A stretch of 64,000 bases of DNA. Origin: Cyprinodon diabolis. Taxonomy: Eukaryota > Chordata > Actinopteri > Cyprinodontiformes > Cyprinodontidae. Of the stretch, positions 11,190 to 21,675 are shown one piece after another. Location of the stretch: assembly GCA_030533445.1 (NCBI GenBank), contig CM060081.1, positions 767,315 through 831,314 of the forward strand. Direction: 5' to 3'. The translations under genes and the position numbers were made by a program. Numbering within the stretch: position 1 is the first letter of the stretch; each line of letters begins with the position of its first letter. Under the pieces are notes generated by a model, which was not told the origin of the DNA, searched no databases, and saw only the letters and a list, made by a program, of their open reading frames with translations.

Positions 11190-11494
11190 CTATATAAGTC
11201 CATTATCTGAGGCCATGAGAATATCATTAGTGACTTTCAACAGAGCGGTTTCAGTGCTATGATGAGCTCTAAAGCCAGACTGAAACTCTTCAAAAAGTTC
11301 ATTATGGTGGAAGTGATCACACACTTGTTTGGCAACTACTTTCTCAAGGATTTTAGATCAGAAAGGAAGATTGGATATAGGTCTATAATTAACCAAGTCA
11401 TCTGGGTCAAGAGACAGTTTCTTAAGCAGAGGTTTAATTCAGCAACCTTAAAAGCTTTAGGTACATATCCCTGTAACAGAGATAGATTAATCGT
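11190..11494 (-). pseudogene. L2-type LINE reverse transcriptase fragment
   Basis: Closely matches the minus-strand LINE at about 37070-37375: the same order from agtccattatctgaggccat to agctttaggtacatatccct. It encodes the start of the RT fingers/palm in that family. The copy stops abruptly at about 11494, where a different LINE begins. It is a truncated, non-functional relic. Confidence 0.88.
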
Positions 11495-12480
11495 GGGTGT
11501 TCTTCTCCTCCAGGTGTGCCAGGCTCAGGTGGAGAGCAGCAGAGATGGCGTCCTCAGTGGAGCGGTTCCGTCGGTAGGCAAACTGGAACGGATGGAATGT
11601 CGGCGGTAGACTGGAGACGATGGCTGTTTCTCAATACGCGTTCTTGAGCGTTCTCGTGTACTCGTGACACGTCATCAGCCTCAGCCCGAGTACCATTCCA
11701 ATTCTCGAGAACTTCAGATCGAGAACGCACCAAATCCCTGGATGTTTTTCTCGCCCCGCCCTCTTTATCGAGTATGTATCAGAGCAGACTTTTGAGTTCT
11801 TCAGACTGACCGCTTCCCCAGAATGCCCCGTGGCCGCAGCCTGATTCCAGACAGCGCTCACAGTGGTAAGTTAAACATTCCCTCTTCTGCTGCTGTTGTT
11901 CTTCAAAAGTACGTTTTGAAATCTTTTGAGGCGATAACATTATACATTGAAGCCTCCCCGTGTGGCCTGTTTACAGAGTTAGTGCGAAATTAAAAAAATA
12001 AGTCCGACGTTGAGCGGACCAGAGTGACCAGCAGACCTCCGAGGGTAACAGCAGCCAGGGTTAATGTTACCCCGTCTGTAGTGCACTTCTCTCCGTCTAG
12101 TTGCGTGTGAACTACTGCTCATTCTGATGGCGGTTTTTTGCGGTTCAGTAATTTTTAAAAATGATTTTTAAGCTTTAGAAATTAAAAATATTGTTTTCAA
12201 AATGTTTTGTGTAGGGAATAAATAGTTAAGACTGTTAAAGAAATGCTAAAGAACGTTGCATGTGATGACGTCACGAGTACGCTTCTGTTCCAATACACAT
12301 ACGTGCTTGCGTGCTCGCGTTCTCGTCAAGTCTGATCTTCCTGCGTCCTCGCCAAGAACGGACTTGACGAGAACGCGAGTACGTACTTGCGTTCTCGTGA
12401 ATTGAGAAACGGCCAATGTGTTCTTTAACCAGCCTTTGGAAGCACTTCATCATGATGGGAGTCAGAGCGACAGGCCACTG
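11495..12480 (-). pseudogene. LINE RT fragment split by a MITE
   Basis: 11495-11620 read on the minus strand gives FAYRRNRSTEDAISAAL, with HLSLAHLEEKNT following. 12416-12480 gives the upstream MMKCFQRLVKEHI. These are adjacent parts of the same jockey/I/CR1-type fish RT. They are separated by the element at about 11621-12415, so that element inserted into an older LINE copy. Confidence 0.78.
11621..12415. mobile_element. MITE with TGGCYGTTTCTCAAT ends
   Basis: Left end tggctgtttctcaat at 11621; right end attgagaaacggcca finishing at 12415. The subterminal sequence is rich in CGAGAACGCGAGTACG-like motifs in both orientations. The 17-mer at 12316-12332 is perfectly inverted at 12361-12377 (28-bp spacer). 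No transposase frame is present. It sits inside a LINE relic, which supports insertion. The target duplication is unresolved, so the superfamily is open. Confidence 0.65.
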
Positions 12481-14178
12481 TGAGTGTAAATAGCTGAGGA
12501 ACAGGTGGAAACGATTGGTGTTAATCAGACAGTTGAGCAGGAGCAGATGGAAAAGCCACCAATCAAAGCTCAGACCACGACACCTTCTTTCCTCATTCAG
12601 ACTTTTCTATTAGAGCCATTTCAGAGGTTTTATTAAAAGAGGTTTCCTTGCTTATAAAAGCGTAGGATTTGTAAAAACTTCTTTGAAACTACAAAAAGAA
12701 CAAAAACTTTTTTTTACTCTTTAAAGTCTAGAGTTGAACCCTTTTGATTGAGAGGAATGTTGTGTCTTTCTGCACCTCAGTTCACACCCAAACACCCTGA
12801 ACAACCTATAAGTTGCCAAACGGAACAGTGTCAATCTCTACCTGTGTTGTTTTCTGGCACAAGAATTAAATGCCGTTTTTGAAATGCTTATGCTGGATTC
12901 TGCACAGTAGACATTTAATTCCACCTGTCGGTGTTTATCTCTTGCGCCTGACATATACAATCATGCACGCACATGTGGGAGGCGGTGGTGCTGTTGTTAA
13001 TTAGAAGTTAACATATCAAACTGTGTTTTTTCGTTGCACCTTAGGTGGCGATGCGTGATCGGGAGATGGATGGGTTAATTGCGTGGGCGGAATGACTAGC
13101 TGCATGGCTGTTTGTGTTAACTCGACATAGAAACAGAGGCTATGTTTGGGAGCGTCTAATAATAGTCATGGACAGATTGGAAAATCCTCTGCCCAGGCGG
13201 AATGAAAGCGCTCTATCTACATCTCCTTGTAAGCAAACAGGCAGCCGGAGAGGAGGAGGAAAGTAACAAAGGTTCGTTTTGTTATACCTTCTTTTAGTGG
13301 AATGATGTTTGGACGGTGCTCTGGTATACACAAGGCTTTATCCGCGTGTGCAACATAGTACAGACCTTCTGCAGGCCTCCCAAAGACACAGCTCTTTAAT
13401 GAGCGTATCGATCAGTGTTTCTCACACCTTCGGTCCCCCCACAGAGACAGAGACAAGGAGACGGTAGAAGAAAAGGCGATGAAGAGACGGAAGCCTTACA
13501 AAAAGCTTTAGACTCAAAGTGGAGCTGCGTTTTTTTTTAGCTTATTTTTCTAAAGACAGCAGGGGAGTCTGCTTTGTGCCTGTAAAATTCAATTTACCTT
13601 TTCACAGATGGGCTTTGCTGAGTAGCTGGTATGGAGCTGCATAAGCGGCTGAGTGCGCGCGTCCGTCCGTGTGCATTCACAGGCATATGACTGCCCATTT
13701 CAGTGCGTGTGAGTGAAGAGATAAAAGCAGCGGCGTAAGTCACCCTGGTGTGAGTCTGGGTTCTCACTCCAATCGCTTCCCTGCATCACATTACCGCTCC
13801 ACCTTTACCCATGCAGCACTGCAGACAGAGGGATGGAAGCGAGGGAGGAAATGCATCAAAGACATTCAGGGAGGCCAGTGGAGCAAGTTAAATCTCATTG
13901 ATTTGATATCATTGTTGACTTGAAAGGGGGCAGTCAATAATTTCCAATTTCTCTGATAATATCCATGCTGGTTCTGCTGATTTAGGCACCGTACCTTAAG
14001 AGATACCATGTTAGGGAATATGCTGTCTCAGCAAGTAAGCTGCTGTCGTCTTTTCTACTAGAGATGGATGATTTGGAGGGGAAATTAGAAAATAAGCATT
14101 CTTGTTTTTATGAATATGGAGGCTTGCAAAAGTATTCATAATGTTTGAATTTTTTCCATTCTTTTAAGTTACAAAACA
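12481..14178. other. Single-copy-looking DNA
   Basis: No TE signature and no convincing exon. Composition is mixed, with GC-richer parts at 13000-13260 and 13600-13830. This could be host intron or spacer with regulatory content. Frames present (for example 13140-13331) show no family features. Confidence 0.45.
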
Positions 14179-14893
14179 TACGGAAGAGGATTAGGGCCAC
14201 TGGAAAAAAAAAAAGTTAACTGATTTAAAAATTTTATTTCAGTATTACATGGGGAAAAAGTCAGAATTCTGACTTTTTTCTCAGAATTCTGACTTTAATC
14301 TCAGAATTCTAACTTTTGTCTCAGAATTCTGACTTTAATCTCAGAATTCTGACTTTTTTCTCAGAATTCTGACTTTAATCTCAGAATTCTGACTTTAATC
14401 TCAGAATTCTGACTTTTTTCTCAGAATTCTGACTTTAATCTCAGAATTCTAACTTTTGTCTCAGAATTCTGACTTTAATCTCAGAATTCTGACTTTTTTC
14501 TCAGAATTCTGACTTTAATCTCAGAATTCTGACTTTAATCTCAGAATTCTGACTTTTTTCTCAGAATTCTGACTTTAATCTCAGAATTCTGACTTTAATC
14601 TCAGAATTCTAACTTTTGTCTCAGAATTCTGACTTTAATCTCAGAATTCTGACTTTTTTCTCAGAATTCTGACTTTAATCTCAGAATTCTGACTTTAATC
14701 TCAGAATTCTGACTTTTTTCTCAGAATTCTGACTTTAATCTCAGAATTCTGACTTTAATCTCAGAATTCTAACTTTTGTCTCAGAATTCTGACTTTAATC
14801 TCAGAATTCTGACTTTTTTCTCAGAATTCTGACTTTAATCTCAGAATTCTGACTTTAATCTCAGAATTCTGACTTTTTTCTCAGAATTCTGAC
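14179..14893. mobile_element. GAATTC-array MITE, copy 1 (right end lost)
   Basis: The left terminal repeat tacggaagaggattagggcc starts at 14179 and is followed by the family's agttaactgattt subterminal block. The interior is a 31-unit tandem of a 20-bp unit and then stops at 14893, where a hAT-like end starts with cagtggc. The MITE right end would also begin cagtggc, so the right repeat has been replaced or lost at a 7-bp shared word. Confidence 0.9.
14259..14893. repeat. 20-bp satellite with higher-order structure
   Basis: Units are tcagaattct followed by one of three 10-mers: gactttaatc (A), gacttttttc (T) or aacttttgtc (C). From 14271 the order is T A, then CATAATA, CATAATAA, CATAATAA, CATAAT. 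This is a repeating block of 7-8 units (140-160 bp). Each unit carries the palindrome TCAGAATTCTGA. Confidence 0.95.
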
Positions 14894-15480
14894 CAGTGGC
14901 GCAAAAACCGGGTATGCAGCGCATGCAACGCATAGGGGCGCTGCACTCGAGGGGGCGTCAAAAAACCCCTCTAGAAAATACATTTTTCTAGTTGTCATTT
15001 TCTATATTTAACAGCATAAAACGATCAATAACAGAAAGACAGTACTGATTATGCGCCCCTCTGATGCGCCCCCACTGATTATGCGCCCCCTTCACCTCCC
15101 ATCCTATCGCTCTCCCTTCCCACACAGGTGGTTTGCACACGCGCCCCTAAGAGGCGCACTCAGGCACGTTTTTTTTATTTTTTATCTTTGACTACCATTA
15201 GTAGTGCGCACTTAACAGCAAGATGGAGCGCCAGAAAAAAAACAAAAAAAAAACAATCCGGGACGCAAAACAGAAAAAGGGAGAAGGATAAAGTTGTTGG
15301 CGGGATGAAAAAACGCCTTTCAATGTGGTTGAAAGACAGTAGGTTAGTTCTGTCAGTGTATCGACAACAGGACAGGAGGGTTGTAAATATTCAGGTTAGA
15401 TAAAGCTAGTCTGATACGGAGTCGCCCGATATTTGGCTGGTAAATGTTGCGCCCCCTTTTGAAGCGATAAGGAACACGAT
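14894..15480 (+). mobile_element. hAT-like 5' end with transposase start fragment
   Basis: Begins cagtggcgcaaaaaccggg, a hAT-style CAGTGGCG terminus, followed by gcgcccc-rich subterminal repeats (15050-15090). Further in, a frame at about 15220-15400 reads SGTQNRKREKDKVVGGMKKR. This resembles the basic N-terminal segment of fish hAT/TTF-type transposases. No catalytic region follows. Family assignment rests on recognition only, and the right boundary is uncertain. Confidence 0.5.
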
Positions 15481-15786
15481 TTGTTCCATATTTCTAGGAA
15501 AACATATCTGATACATCTGATACATACGCCTGTAACACACACATATCCACACACTAAGTGTAAGAATAACCGAAATAAAACTTGTGAAATATTAACACAG
15601 GAAAGCTAAAATGTCGTGGCCAGTGCCCAAAGATAGGCTCCAACGCTTAGCTGCAATTTATTCACTCATATGTATATTTCTTATTATTGATTTTTTTTAT
15701 TAAAGATGAGTTGTATAAGTTTATGTGTGTATCAGACACATTAATCCAGTGTCATTATAGCCCTTATACTCGGTGACCCATGTTAC
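15481..15786. other. Unassigned stretch
   Basis: No recognisable element or gene. Confidence 0.4.
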
Positions 15787-16507
15787 TGTCATGATGGATT
15801 TAGGATTCAAGCCCATATGCAGAACACCACTAGAGGCTGGGTAAAAGTTTAACAGAGTTTATTAAAGGTTCAGATACACAAGATAATGAAGAGGATCTGG
15901 AACAGGTCCGGGCTGGGTTCACTGAAGTCTTGACTGGGTCCGGGCTTCTCTTTGAGAGAGAGGGAACCGTTGGGTCCAGAGACTGTTGGCTCAGCAGAGT
16001 ACAAGAACAGCTGGAGCGTCTAGCTTCAGACTTTGAATGGCAGACCTTGATCAGAGTTTCCAGCTCTTAACTAAGAGCAGCAGGGGAATCCACATAGGAA
16101 TCTTCAGGTTTGGCTCTCCAGGGCAGATTGGCAGGTTAAGCTCACCCAGAGCTTCAGGCTAGCGACAGGTTTCCTGTGAGGCAAACAGAGGAGAGTTAGA
16201 ATCTGATCTCTCACTTGAGACAACTAAGATTCTTTCAGTTTCTGAGGCTCAGGTCGCTAACCAAACTAAGATCAACACTGCGGCGTCAAAGGAAGGTCTG
16301 GCAGCTGATTATAAAGGGCAGGTCTCCTGATGAGTAGATGCGTCTCAGGTGTGCTGGAAGGCTCCAGCTCCAGGAGACCCACGGTGCACTCTGCTGGAGG
16401 AAGGTGGTACATCTCCAGATCCCAACACTCCAGTCCTAACAGAAAACAACATAAAACAGAAGAGGATCCTCGGCACCCTCTGGTGGGCAAGCCTGAGGAT
16501 CCCAACA
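15787..16507 (-). mobile_element. 3' LTR of a minus-strand LTR retrotransposon
   Basis: Left end tgtcatgatgg; right end gatcccaaca at 16507, with an internal second cccaaca at 16427. It is related to the solo LTRs at 53670-54298 and 59988-60428. Read on the minus strand it starts TGTTGGGATC and ends CATGACA, with an AATAAA-type signal (complement of tttattaaa near 15859). Just outside its sense 5' side (16508-16520) the minus strand reads cttgagggggggg then ctc, a purine tract as expected immediately before a 3' LTR. Confidence 0.78.
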
Positions 16508-16789
16508 GAGCCCCCCCCTCAAGGGCGGATTCCAGATGCCCTCTGAATAATTCCAAGAAAAAGGAACAAACAAAAAACAACCCACCCAGAGCTGGCGGAG
16601 GGGGCACTAGGGCAAGGAGGGCCAGAAACAACAAAAATAGAGTCCGAAAAACAACCCATCCAGGGTGGGCGGAGGGGGAAACAGGCCAGGAGGGCAAAAA
16701 ACAAAAACTGAGTCCAGAACAAAAAACGATCCACTTACGGTGGATGAAAACAAAAGAAATCCCAGACGATTTCTTGGGCAAAGTCTCAG

Positions 16790-17230
16790 GTGGCCGGCCG
16801 TGGGGCCGGCAGCGGGGCCGGAGGCGTGGCAGAAGTTCTGGAGGTCGGTCGTTGGGACGGAGGCGAGGCCGTTTCTCAGGGGGCCTGCCGCTGGGCCGGA
16901 GGCAAGACAGATGCTCAGGGGGCCGACCACGGGGCAGAAGGCGAGGCTGACGCCCCGGAGGCCTACCGCAGGGCTTGAGAGGAAGCAACGTCTTAGGGGG
17001 ACCACCGCCGGGCCGGAGGCATGGCAGAGGTTCTGGAGGCTGGCCGAGGGTCCGGCAACGGAGCAGAGTCTTAGGTGGCCGGCTGCGGGGTCGGAGGCGA
17101 AGCTGACGCTCAGAGGGTCTACCGCGGGGCCGGAGGCGAAACTGACGCTCTGGGGGTCTGCCGCGGGGCCGGAGGCGAAGCTGACGCTCTGTGGGTCTGG
17201 CGCGGGGCCGGAGGCGAAGCAGCTTCTCAG
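16790..17230. repeat. GC-rich tandem repeat, about 39-45 bp units
   Basis: Imperfect tandem of units like ggggccggaggcgaagctga, with spacers varying among copies. It encodes the Arg/Pro-rich repeats of the minus-strand frame. Degenerate but clearly periodic. Confidence 0.85.
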
Positions 17231-17289
17231 GAGGATGACGCCCCAATTTCAGTAGGTACCCCCACGGGGTACCCCGTCCCCTCTTCAGC

Positions 17290-17800
17290 GACTCTGGAAC
17301 AGGCTCTGTAGCGACCGCCGACTGCGGCTCTGGAACAGACTCTGAGGAGACCGCCGACTGCGGCTCTGGAACAGGCTCTGAGGAGACCGCCGACTGCGGC
17401 TCCTGGACTGGAACAGGCTCTGAGGAGACCGCCGACTGCGGCTCCTGGACTGGAACAGGCTCTGAGGAGACCGCCGACTGCGGCTCCTGGACTGGAACAG
17501 GGGAGCCCGCCGATTGCGGCTCCGGATCAGGAACAGGGGAGCCCGCCGATTGCGGCTCCGGATCAGGAACAGAGGAGCCCGCCGATTGCGGCTCCGGGTC
17601 AGGAACAGGGGAGCCCGCCGACTGCGGCTCCGGCTCAGGAACAGAGGGGACCACCGACTGTGGTTCAGGAACAGGCTCATAGGAGACCGCCAACTGCGGC
17701 TCCTGGACAGGAACAGAGGAGCCTGCCGATTGCGGCTCCACATCTGGAACAGGGGAGACCACCGACTGTGGCTCCACCTCAGGAACAGGGGAGACCACCG
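17290..17800. repeat. GC-rich tandem repeat, 36-54 bp units
   Basis: Units such as gccgactgcggctcc followed by a variable ggaacag segment. Length changes are mostly multiples of three, which keeps the minus-strand EPQSAV-type frame open and suggests past coding constraint. Confidence 0.88.
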
Positions 17801-17970
17801 ACTATGGGTCCAAAAACAGCAAGGAGGAAACCGCCCATGGAAGCACATGTTCAGTCTCTGAGGTGGCTTGAAGTGCCTGCAGAGGGTCCTTGGCAGTCTG
17901 AGGTGCCTGCAGAGAGATCCTAGGAGGCATAAAACCACATACCCCGAATTCTGACACCTCTGTAAAAGTC

Positions 17971-18265
17971 TGCCCAGGGGTCTCTGGACGGCACAGAGCC
18001 GACTCAGGGATCTCTAGATGGCACAGAGCTGACTCAGGGGTCTCTAGACGGCACAGAGCTGACTCAGGGATCTCTAGACGGCACAGAGCTGACTCAGGGG
18101 TCTCTAGACGGCACAGAGCTGACTCAGGGGTCTCTAGACGGCACAGAACTAACTCAGGGGTCTCTAGACGGCACAGAGCTAACTCAGGGGTCTCTAGACG
18201 GCACAGAACTAACTCAGGGGTCTCTAGACGGCACAGAGCTAACTCAGGGGTCTTTAGACGGCTCA
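17971..18265. repeat. 30-bp tandem repeat, about 10 copies
   Basis: Unit gactcaggggtctctagacg plus gcacagagct, exactly 30 bp. It encodes the 10-residue LCRLETPES-type repeat on the minus strand. Two variants (gctgact and actaact) alternate in blocks. Confidence 0.95.
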
Positions 18266-18581
18266 GAGCTGGCTTACGGCGACGCCGTTTCTTACGTCGG
18301 GGTTCTAAGGAAACAGGTCTAAAGGGTTCAGGTTGACAGACTGATTTTGGAAAAAGGCTAACAGGTGTGTAAATGGGTTTGGACGCAAAATTAACTGGTT
18401 TGTTATCAGGTTCACAAACTGGTTCTGGGTCTAGGCTAGCAGGATTATAAATGGATGGTGACGTTTGTTCTGGCTGACAGAGAGAAAAATGAGGTGGCAT
18501 AAAGGGGAAGAGATCGTCTCTATCCCCATAATAAAAATCCCAGAGGTCTGACTTCTGAATGTGGGGAGCACTGACTGTCAA

Positions 18582-19069
18582 GGGTTCTGAGGCCGGAGAC
18601 GCAGAAAAGCTAATTGTCTCTGAAACAGGAAGTACGGTTTTACTTCCGGGTCCTGACGCTGGGGAATCTGAACAACTAACGGGCTATTCCTCTTCCATAA
18701 AAACACCTTGGTTTGTTCTACAGTATACAGGACTGTATGATGCACAAGATAGGGCATAAGTTTGAGGTTTAAATACGTGGCTGCAAGGTTTTTTATTTTT
18801 ATGTTTTGCTGCGTGTGTTTAATATATAAAAGCCTCACTGAGAAGTGAGTAGAACCACTTTTTTGTTAGAAGAACTACTGAAAGCACATTCATCTTTTTC
18901 TTCACCTGCTTTGCACTGTATAGCTGGTGGAGCTATAAATAAATAAATAAAGACGTGTAAAGCAACATCTTTTGTCCATTCTTCTCAAACATGGAGCCCA
19001 GGCATAGCAATCAAATCTGTAAACATAATTTTATTTTCATTACGGATAGAAATGTGACCCTGAAAGTTC
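18582..19069. other. Possible upstream remnant of the LTR element, then unassigned DNA
   Basis: The minus-strand frame does not continue in a recognisable way beyond 18581. No 5' LTR matching 15787-16507 occurs here, so the retrotransposon is truncated on its 5' side. Confidence 0.4.
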
Positions 19070-19600
19070 AACCAGACATGACGGAAGAAGATTCAAGGAT
19101 TTATTGAAATCTGTGTTTATGGATCTGCAGGGAGCCGCCAGCAGTGAGATTAGGAACCTCTGAAGGCCAATAGGTTAAGAAGCTAAGCAGGAACTTTGGG
19201 CAAAGTAAAATTCAGTAAGAAAGCCACTAACCGTCTCAGAATCAGTGAAACGGCAGGAATTTTGGCTTTTCTGGGCAGCAAGCAGGTCATAGCATGTTGG
19301 ATGTGGAGCTGGTGAATGGGAATCCTGGGTTTAAGGTTAGTGTTTGATCTAAAACTAATCCAAAAGGGTTGACAGGAATCTATGAAGGAATTGAAGCCAG
19401 AAAATGGGGACAGGTTTTCAGAATGAGGTTTGATTTGGTATTCTGGGGACAGAAAGAAGGTTGAACACAGAAAGGCAAAATGAGGATGGCAGATACATGA
19501 TACAGATACAGTAGAGGGCAGTCAGCGGGCAGACAGAGGTTTGGTGTCCAGAGATCAGAAGCCAGGAGAATATATGAATTTGGAAATCCAGATATCATGA
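19070..19600 (-). mobile_element. LTR-like sequence, degraded
   Basis: Starts near gacatgacggaagaag, with an aggatttattgaaat block (complement contains an AATAAA-type signal). It has the repetitive cagg/caggaa composition seen in the other LTR-like copies. The boundaries are uncertain and no target duplication was found. Confidence 0.4.
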
Positions 19601-19970
19601 TCTTTGCACTGACGGCTGGATTAAAGGCTCATTCCGTTCACCTGTCCAACTCTGCCTGGTTGCTCATTACCGCTCATCTGATCCAGCTCCTATTTATGTT
19701 GCCTGTTTTCCAGCCAGATTGTTGGAGCCTAGTGTGAGAAGTTTGTAGCGTGCCCTGCAGTTTTGTCTAAATGCCTGATCCTGACCTGTTTCTGCCTTTG
19801 GATTCCTGCCCCTGTTCCGGTCTCTTTCTGCCTGTTTCCTTTGTTTGGACTGCTGTTAGCGACCTTGGATCTGTCCCCTGACTCCAGCTCGGATTATCCC
19901 TCTGGTACCTCCGCATCTCTCTGATCTTCTGGTTTGGACCCAGGCTTCGTTACCTGCTCTGGATCAACAC

Positions 19971-21036
19971 ATTCTCATTATCAGTTCGTATGAAATCGTA
20001 CGAAAAGTTATGCACAGTATTTCGTACGTTTTGGACGTTTTTCCTCGAAAAAACAGACCAGTGCGCATGCGTAGGCAGACAGACAAAAAAAGCAGATCCG
20101 CGGGCGGACGTAAAACTGGGAAAAACAGTGCAATAATTACTTCTTCATGTCTCTAACTAAGTTTCTTGCTGTTTTATGTCTTAGGGTTAGGCGTTAGACA
20201 CTCTCTCGATGACCCCCCCCCACCCAGTCCGACGACTAGAGCAGTTGGTTAGGGGATCAAAGGCAATGCACGGGCCGGCACACGTTTGTTGGTATCTCTC
20301 AGATCCATAGCCAAGCCAGTTTGTAGAACTTGGAGAACTAGGGTTAGCTTTTAGAGTAATGGCTAGGTTTTAGGGTTAGGGCAAGGCTTAAAATTAGGTT
20401 TAGGGCAAGTGTCAAGGTTAGGGATCGGCTAAGTGAAATTTTAAGGCAAGAGTCAGATGTTAGGTTTAGTTATGTATTCCACTAATATTAGGGTCAGTTG
20501 CTAATTGATCTGGTAAGTTGATAGTAAGGGCTAAAATTAGGTTTAGGGCAAGTGTCAAGGTTAGGGATTGGCTAAGTGTAATTTTAAGGCAAGGGTCAGG
20601 TGTTAGGTTTAGGCATGGGTTCCACTAATATTAGGGTCAGTAGCTAATTGGTCTGGTAAGTTGATATGTGCTATAAGTGTAGTATAAGGGTGGAGGTTAT
20701 GATTAATTGAAGATAAGTATATTAATTTTAGTTCAATGGAGGAAGCAGAGTCAGGGTAAACCGCCCTGGAATTGGCTAAGTTGACCCCCGCCGGTCTGGC
20801 ATGTAAACCCTGCCTCCTCCACTCCCTGCAGTTCTAAACTGAGGGTCAGGGTTAGGGTTAATTGTATGTTAAATTCTATGTTATTGAATGGTACCTAAGA
20901 TGCGCATGCGCAAGGATATCTTGTCTCGAGGCAAGACGTAAAAATACGACGAAATAAGACGAAAAAAACGTCAAAACCATACGAAATTACGGTGCATAAC
21001 TTTTCGTAGGATTTCATACGAACTCATAATCAGAAT
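19971..21036. mobile_element. 1.07-kb DNA element with about 65-bp inverted ends and TTAGGG-like interior
   Basis: Left attctcattatcagttcgta (19971) and right, read inward from 21036, attctgattatgagttcgta. Both continue through tgaaatc.tacgaaaagttatgcac and a ttcgta motif for about 65 bp at roughly 90% identity. It is flanked by acac on both sides (19967-19970 and 21037-21040), a 4-bp target duplication. The interior holds many ttaggg/gttagg motifs and a 143-bp-period duplication (20385-20672). There is no transposase frame. Confidence 0.75.
20385..20672. repeat. Two tandem copies of a 143-bp unit
   Basis: aaattaggtttagggcaagt occurs at 20391 and again at 20534. The whole intervening segment, including actaatattagggtcag, is repeated with about 90% identity inside the inverted-repeat element. 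Confidence 0.9.
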
Positions 21037-21675
21037 ACACTGTCTGGATTCAGCCTCTGGACCCTCCTGCTGGTTTCCTCTCTACTGGCTGTTATGCCTC
21101 GTTACTGGGATTCTCCGGATGGCTTCATGTTGTGGAGAAGTCATCTGACTGGTTTCCGTGCCTTCCTCTGGACACGGACTGAACTGAGAAGCAGGTCAGT
21201 GAGTCGCATGCTCGTTATTGTTCCCCATCTGAGCCTAATGATCACTAACCTGAGTGTCTCTACAGAGAATCCAGCGAGCCGGTCCCAGCTGACGAGCCGC
21301 ATATTCTAGAGATCTAAAACAACCGGCTCCGACTGCCTGAATTCTGGCTCCATTTGTCTGAACTTTGACACCAGAAGTAGGAATCAAAGTTGAGATCAGG
21401 GAGGCAGGAAAGGAAGGAAGGCTTCAGACAAGGCTTAATAATCCCTCTGGATTATCCTGCCTGCCTTCGTCTGCTTGGCTCTGATCTCCTGCCTGTTCTT
21501 AGACCTCCAGGAATTCAGCGCCAGATAGACGTGGTCACTAACCTGTGTTTTCTCCCTGCATTGGTTCCTACCTCAGACGCAGACACTGCTCACTAGAGCT
21601 CCTTTTCTAAATAAACGTTTTGAAAAATCTGCCTCGTATACTGGGTCTGAGCTTGACACCTTCGAAAGCCATCAA

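Larger units (their letters stand above)
16272..18581 (-). pseudogene. Repetitive reading frame of an LTR retrotransposon, interrupted by one TAG
   Basis: One frame runs from 18581 to 16272, interrupted only by a TAG at 17804-17802. There the repeat pattern (EPQSVV) predicts CAG, so a single C-to-T change explains it. The upstream part (259 aa) has a PFMPPHFSLCQPE-type start, a basic RRKKRRRR patch, then about ten 10-residue repeats of the type LCRLETPESA. Downstream come repeats of EPQSAGSPVPDP type, followed by RPPERQLRLRPRG-type repeats, then hydrophobic PPALGG-type segments. The frame runs through the purine tract into the LTR. No protease, RT, integrase or Gag zinc knuckle is present. 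It probably lay between pol and the 3' LTR; its function is unknown. Such frames are often misannotated as host repeat proteins. Confidence 0.6.
19620..21658 (+). mobile_element. LTR-like sequence split by a DNA element
   Basis: Plus-sense LTR-like text (cctgatcctgacctgtttctg near 19770) continues after the insertion (ctggattcagcctctggacc at 21045). It finishes with an aataaacg signal (21610) and the terminal ttgaca at 21653-21658. The left boundary is not defined. It is interrupted by the element at 19971-21036. Confidence 0.55.

Noticed and set aside
14259..14893. CRISPR-like array
   Set aside because: Regular 20-bp spacing, but the intervening 10-mers are only three recurrent words, not unique spacers. 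The setting is a vertebrate MITE.
16330..17311. Plus-strand Gly/Arg-rich frames (206, 196 and 78 aa)
   Set aside because: These are shadows of the minus-strand repeat frame of the LTR element. The plus side has no stable unit frame and overlaps a purine tract and LTR in inverse sense.
20340..20660. True interstitial telomere
   Set aside because: TTAGGG words are scattered and not in tandem hexamers, and they lie within an inverted-repeat element.
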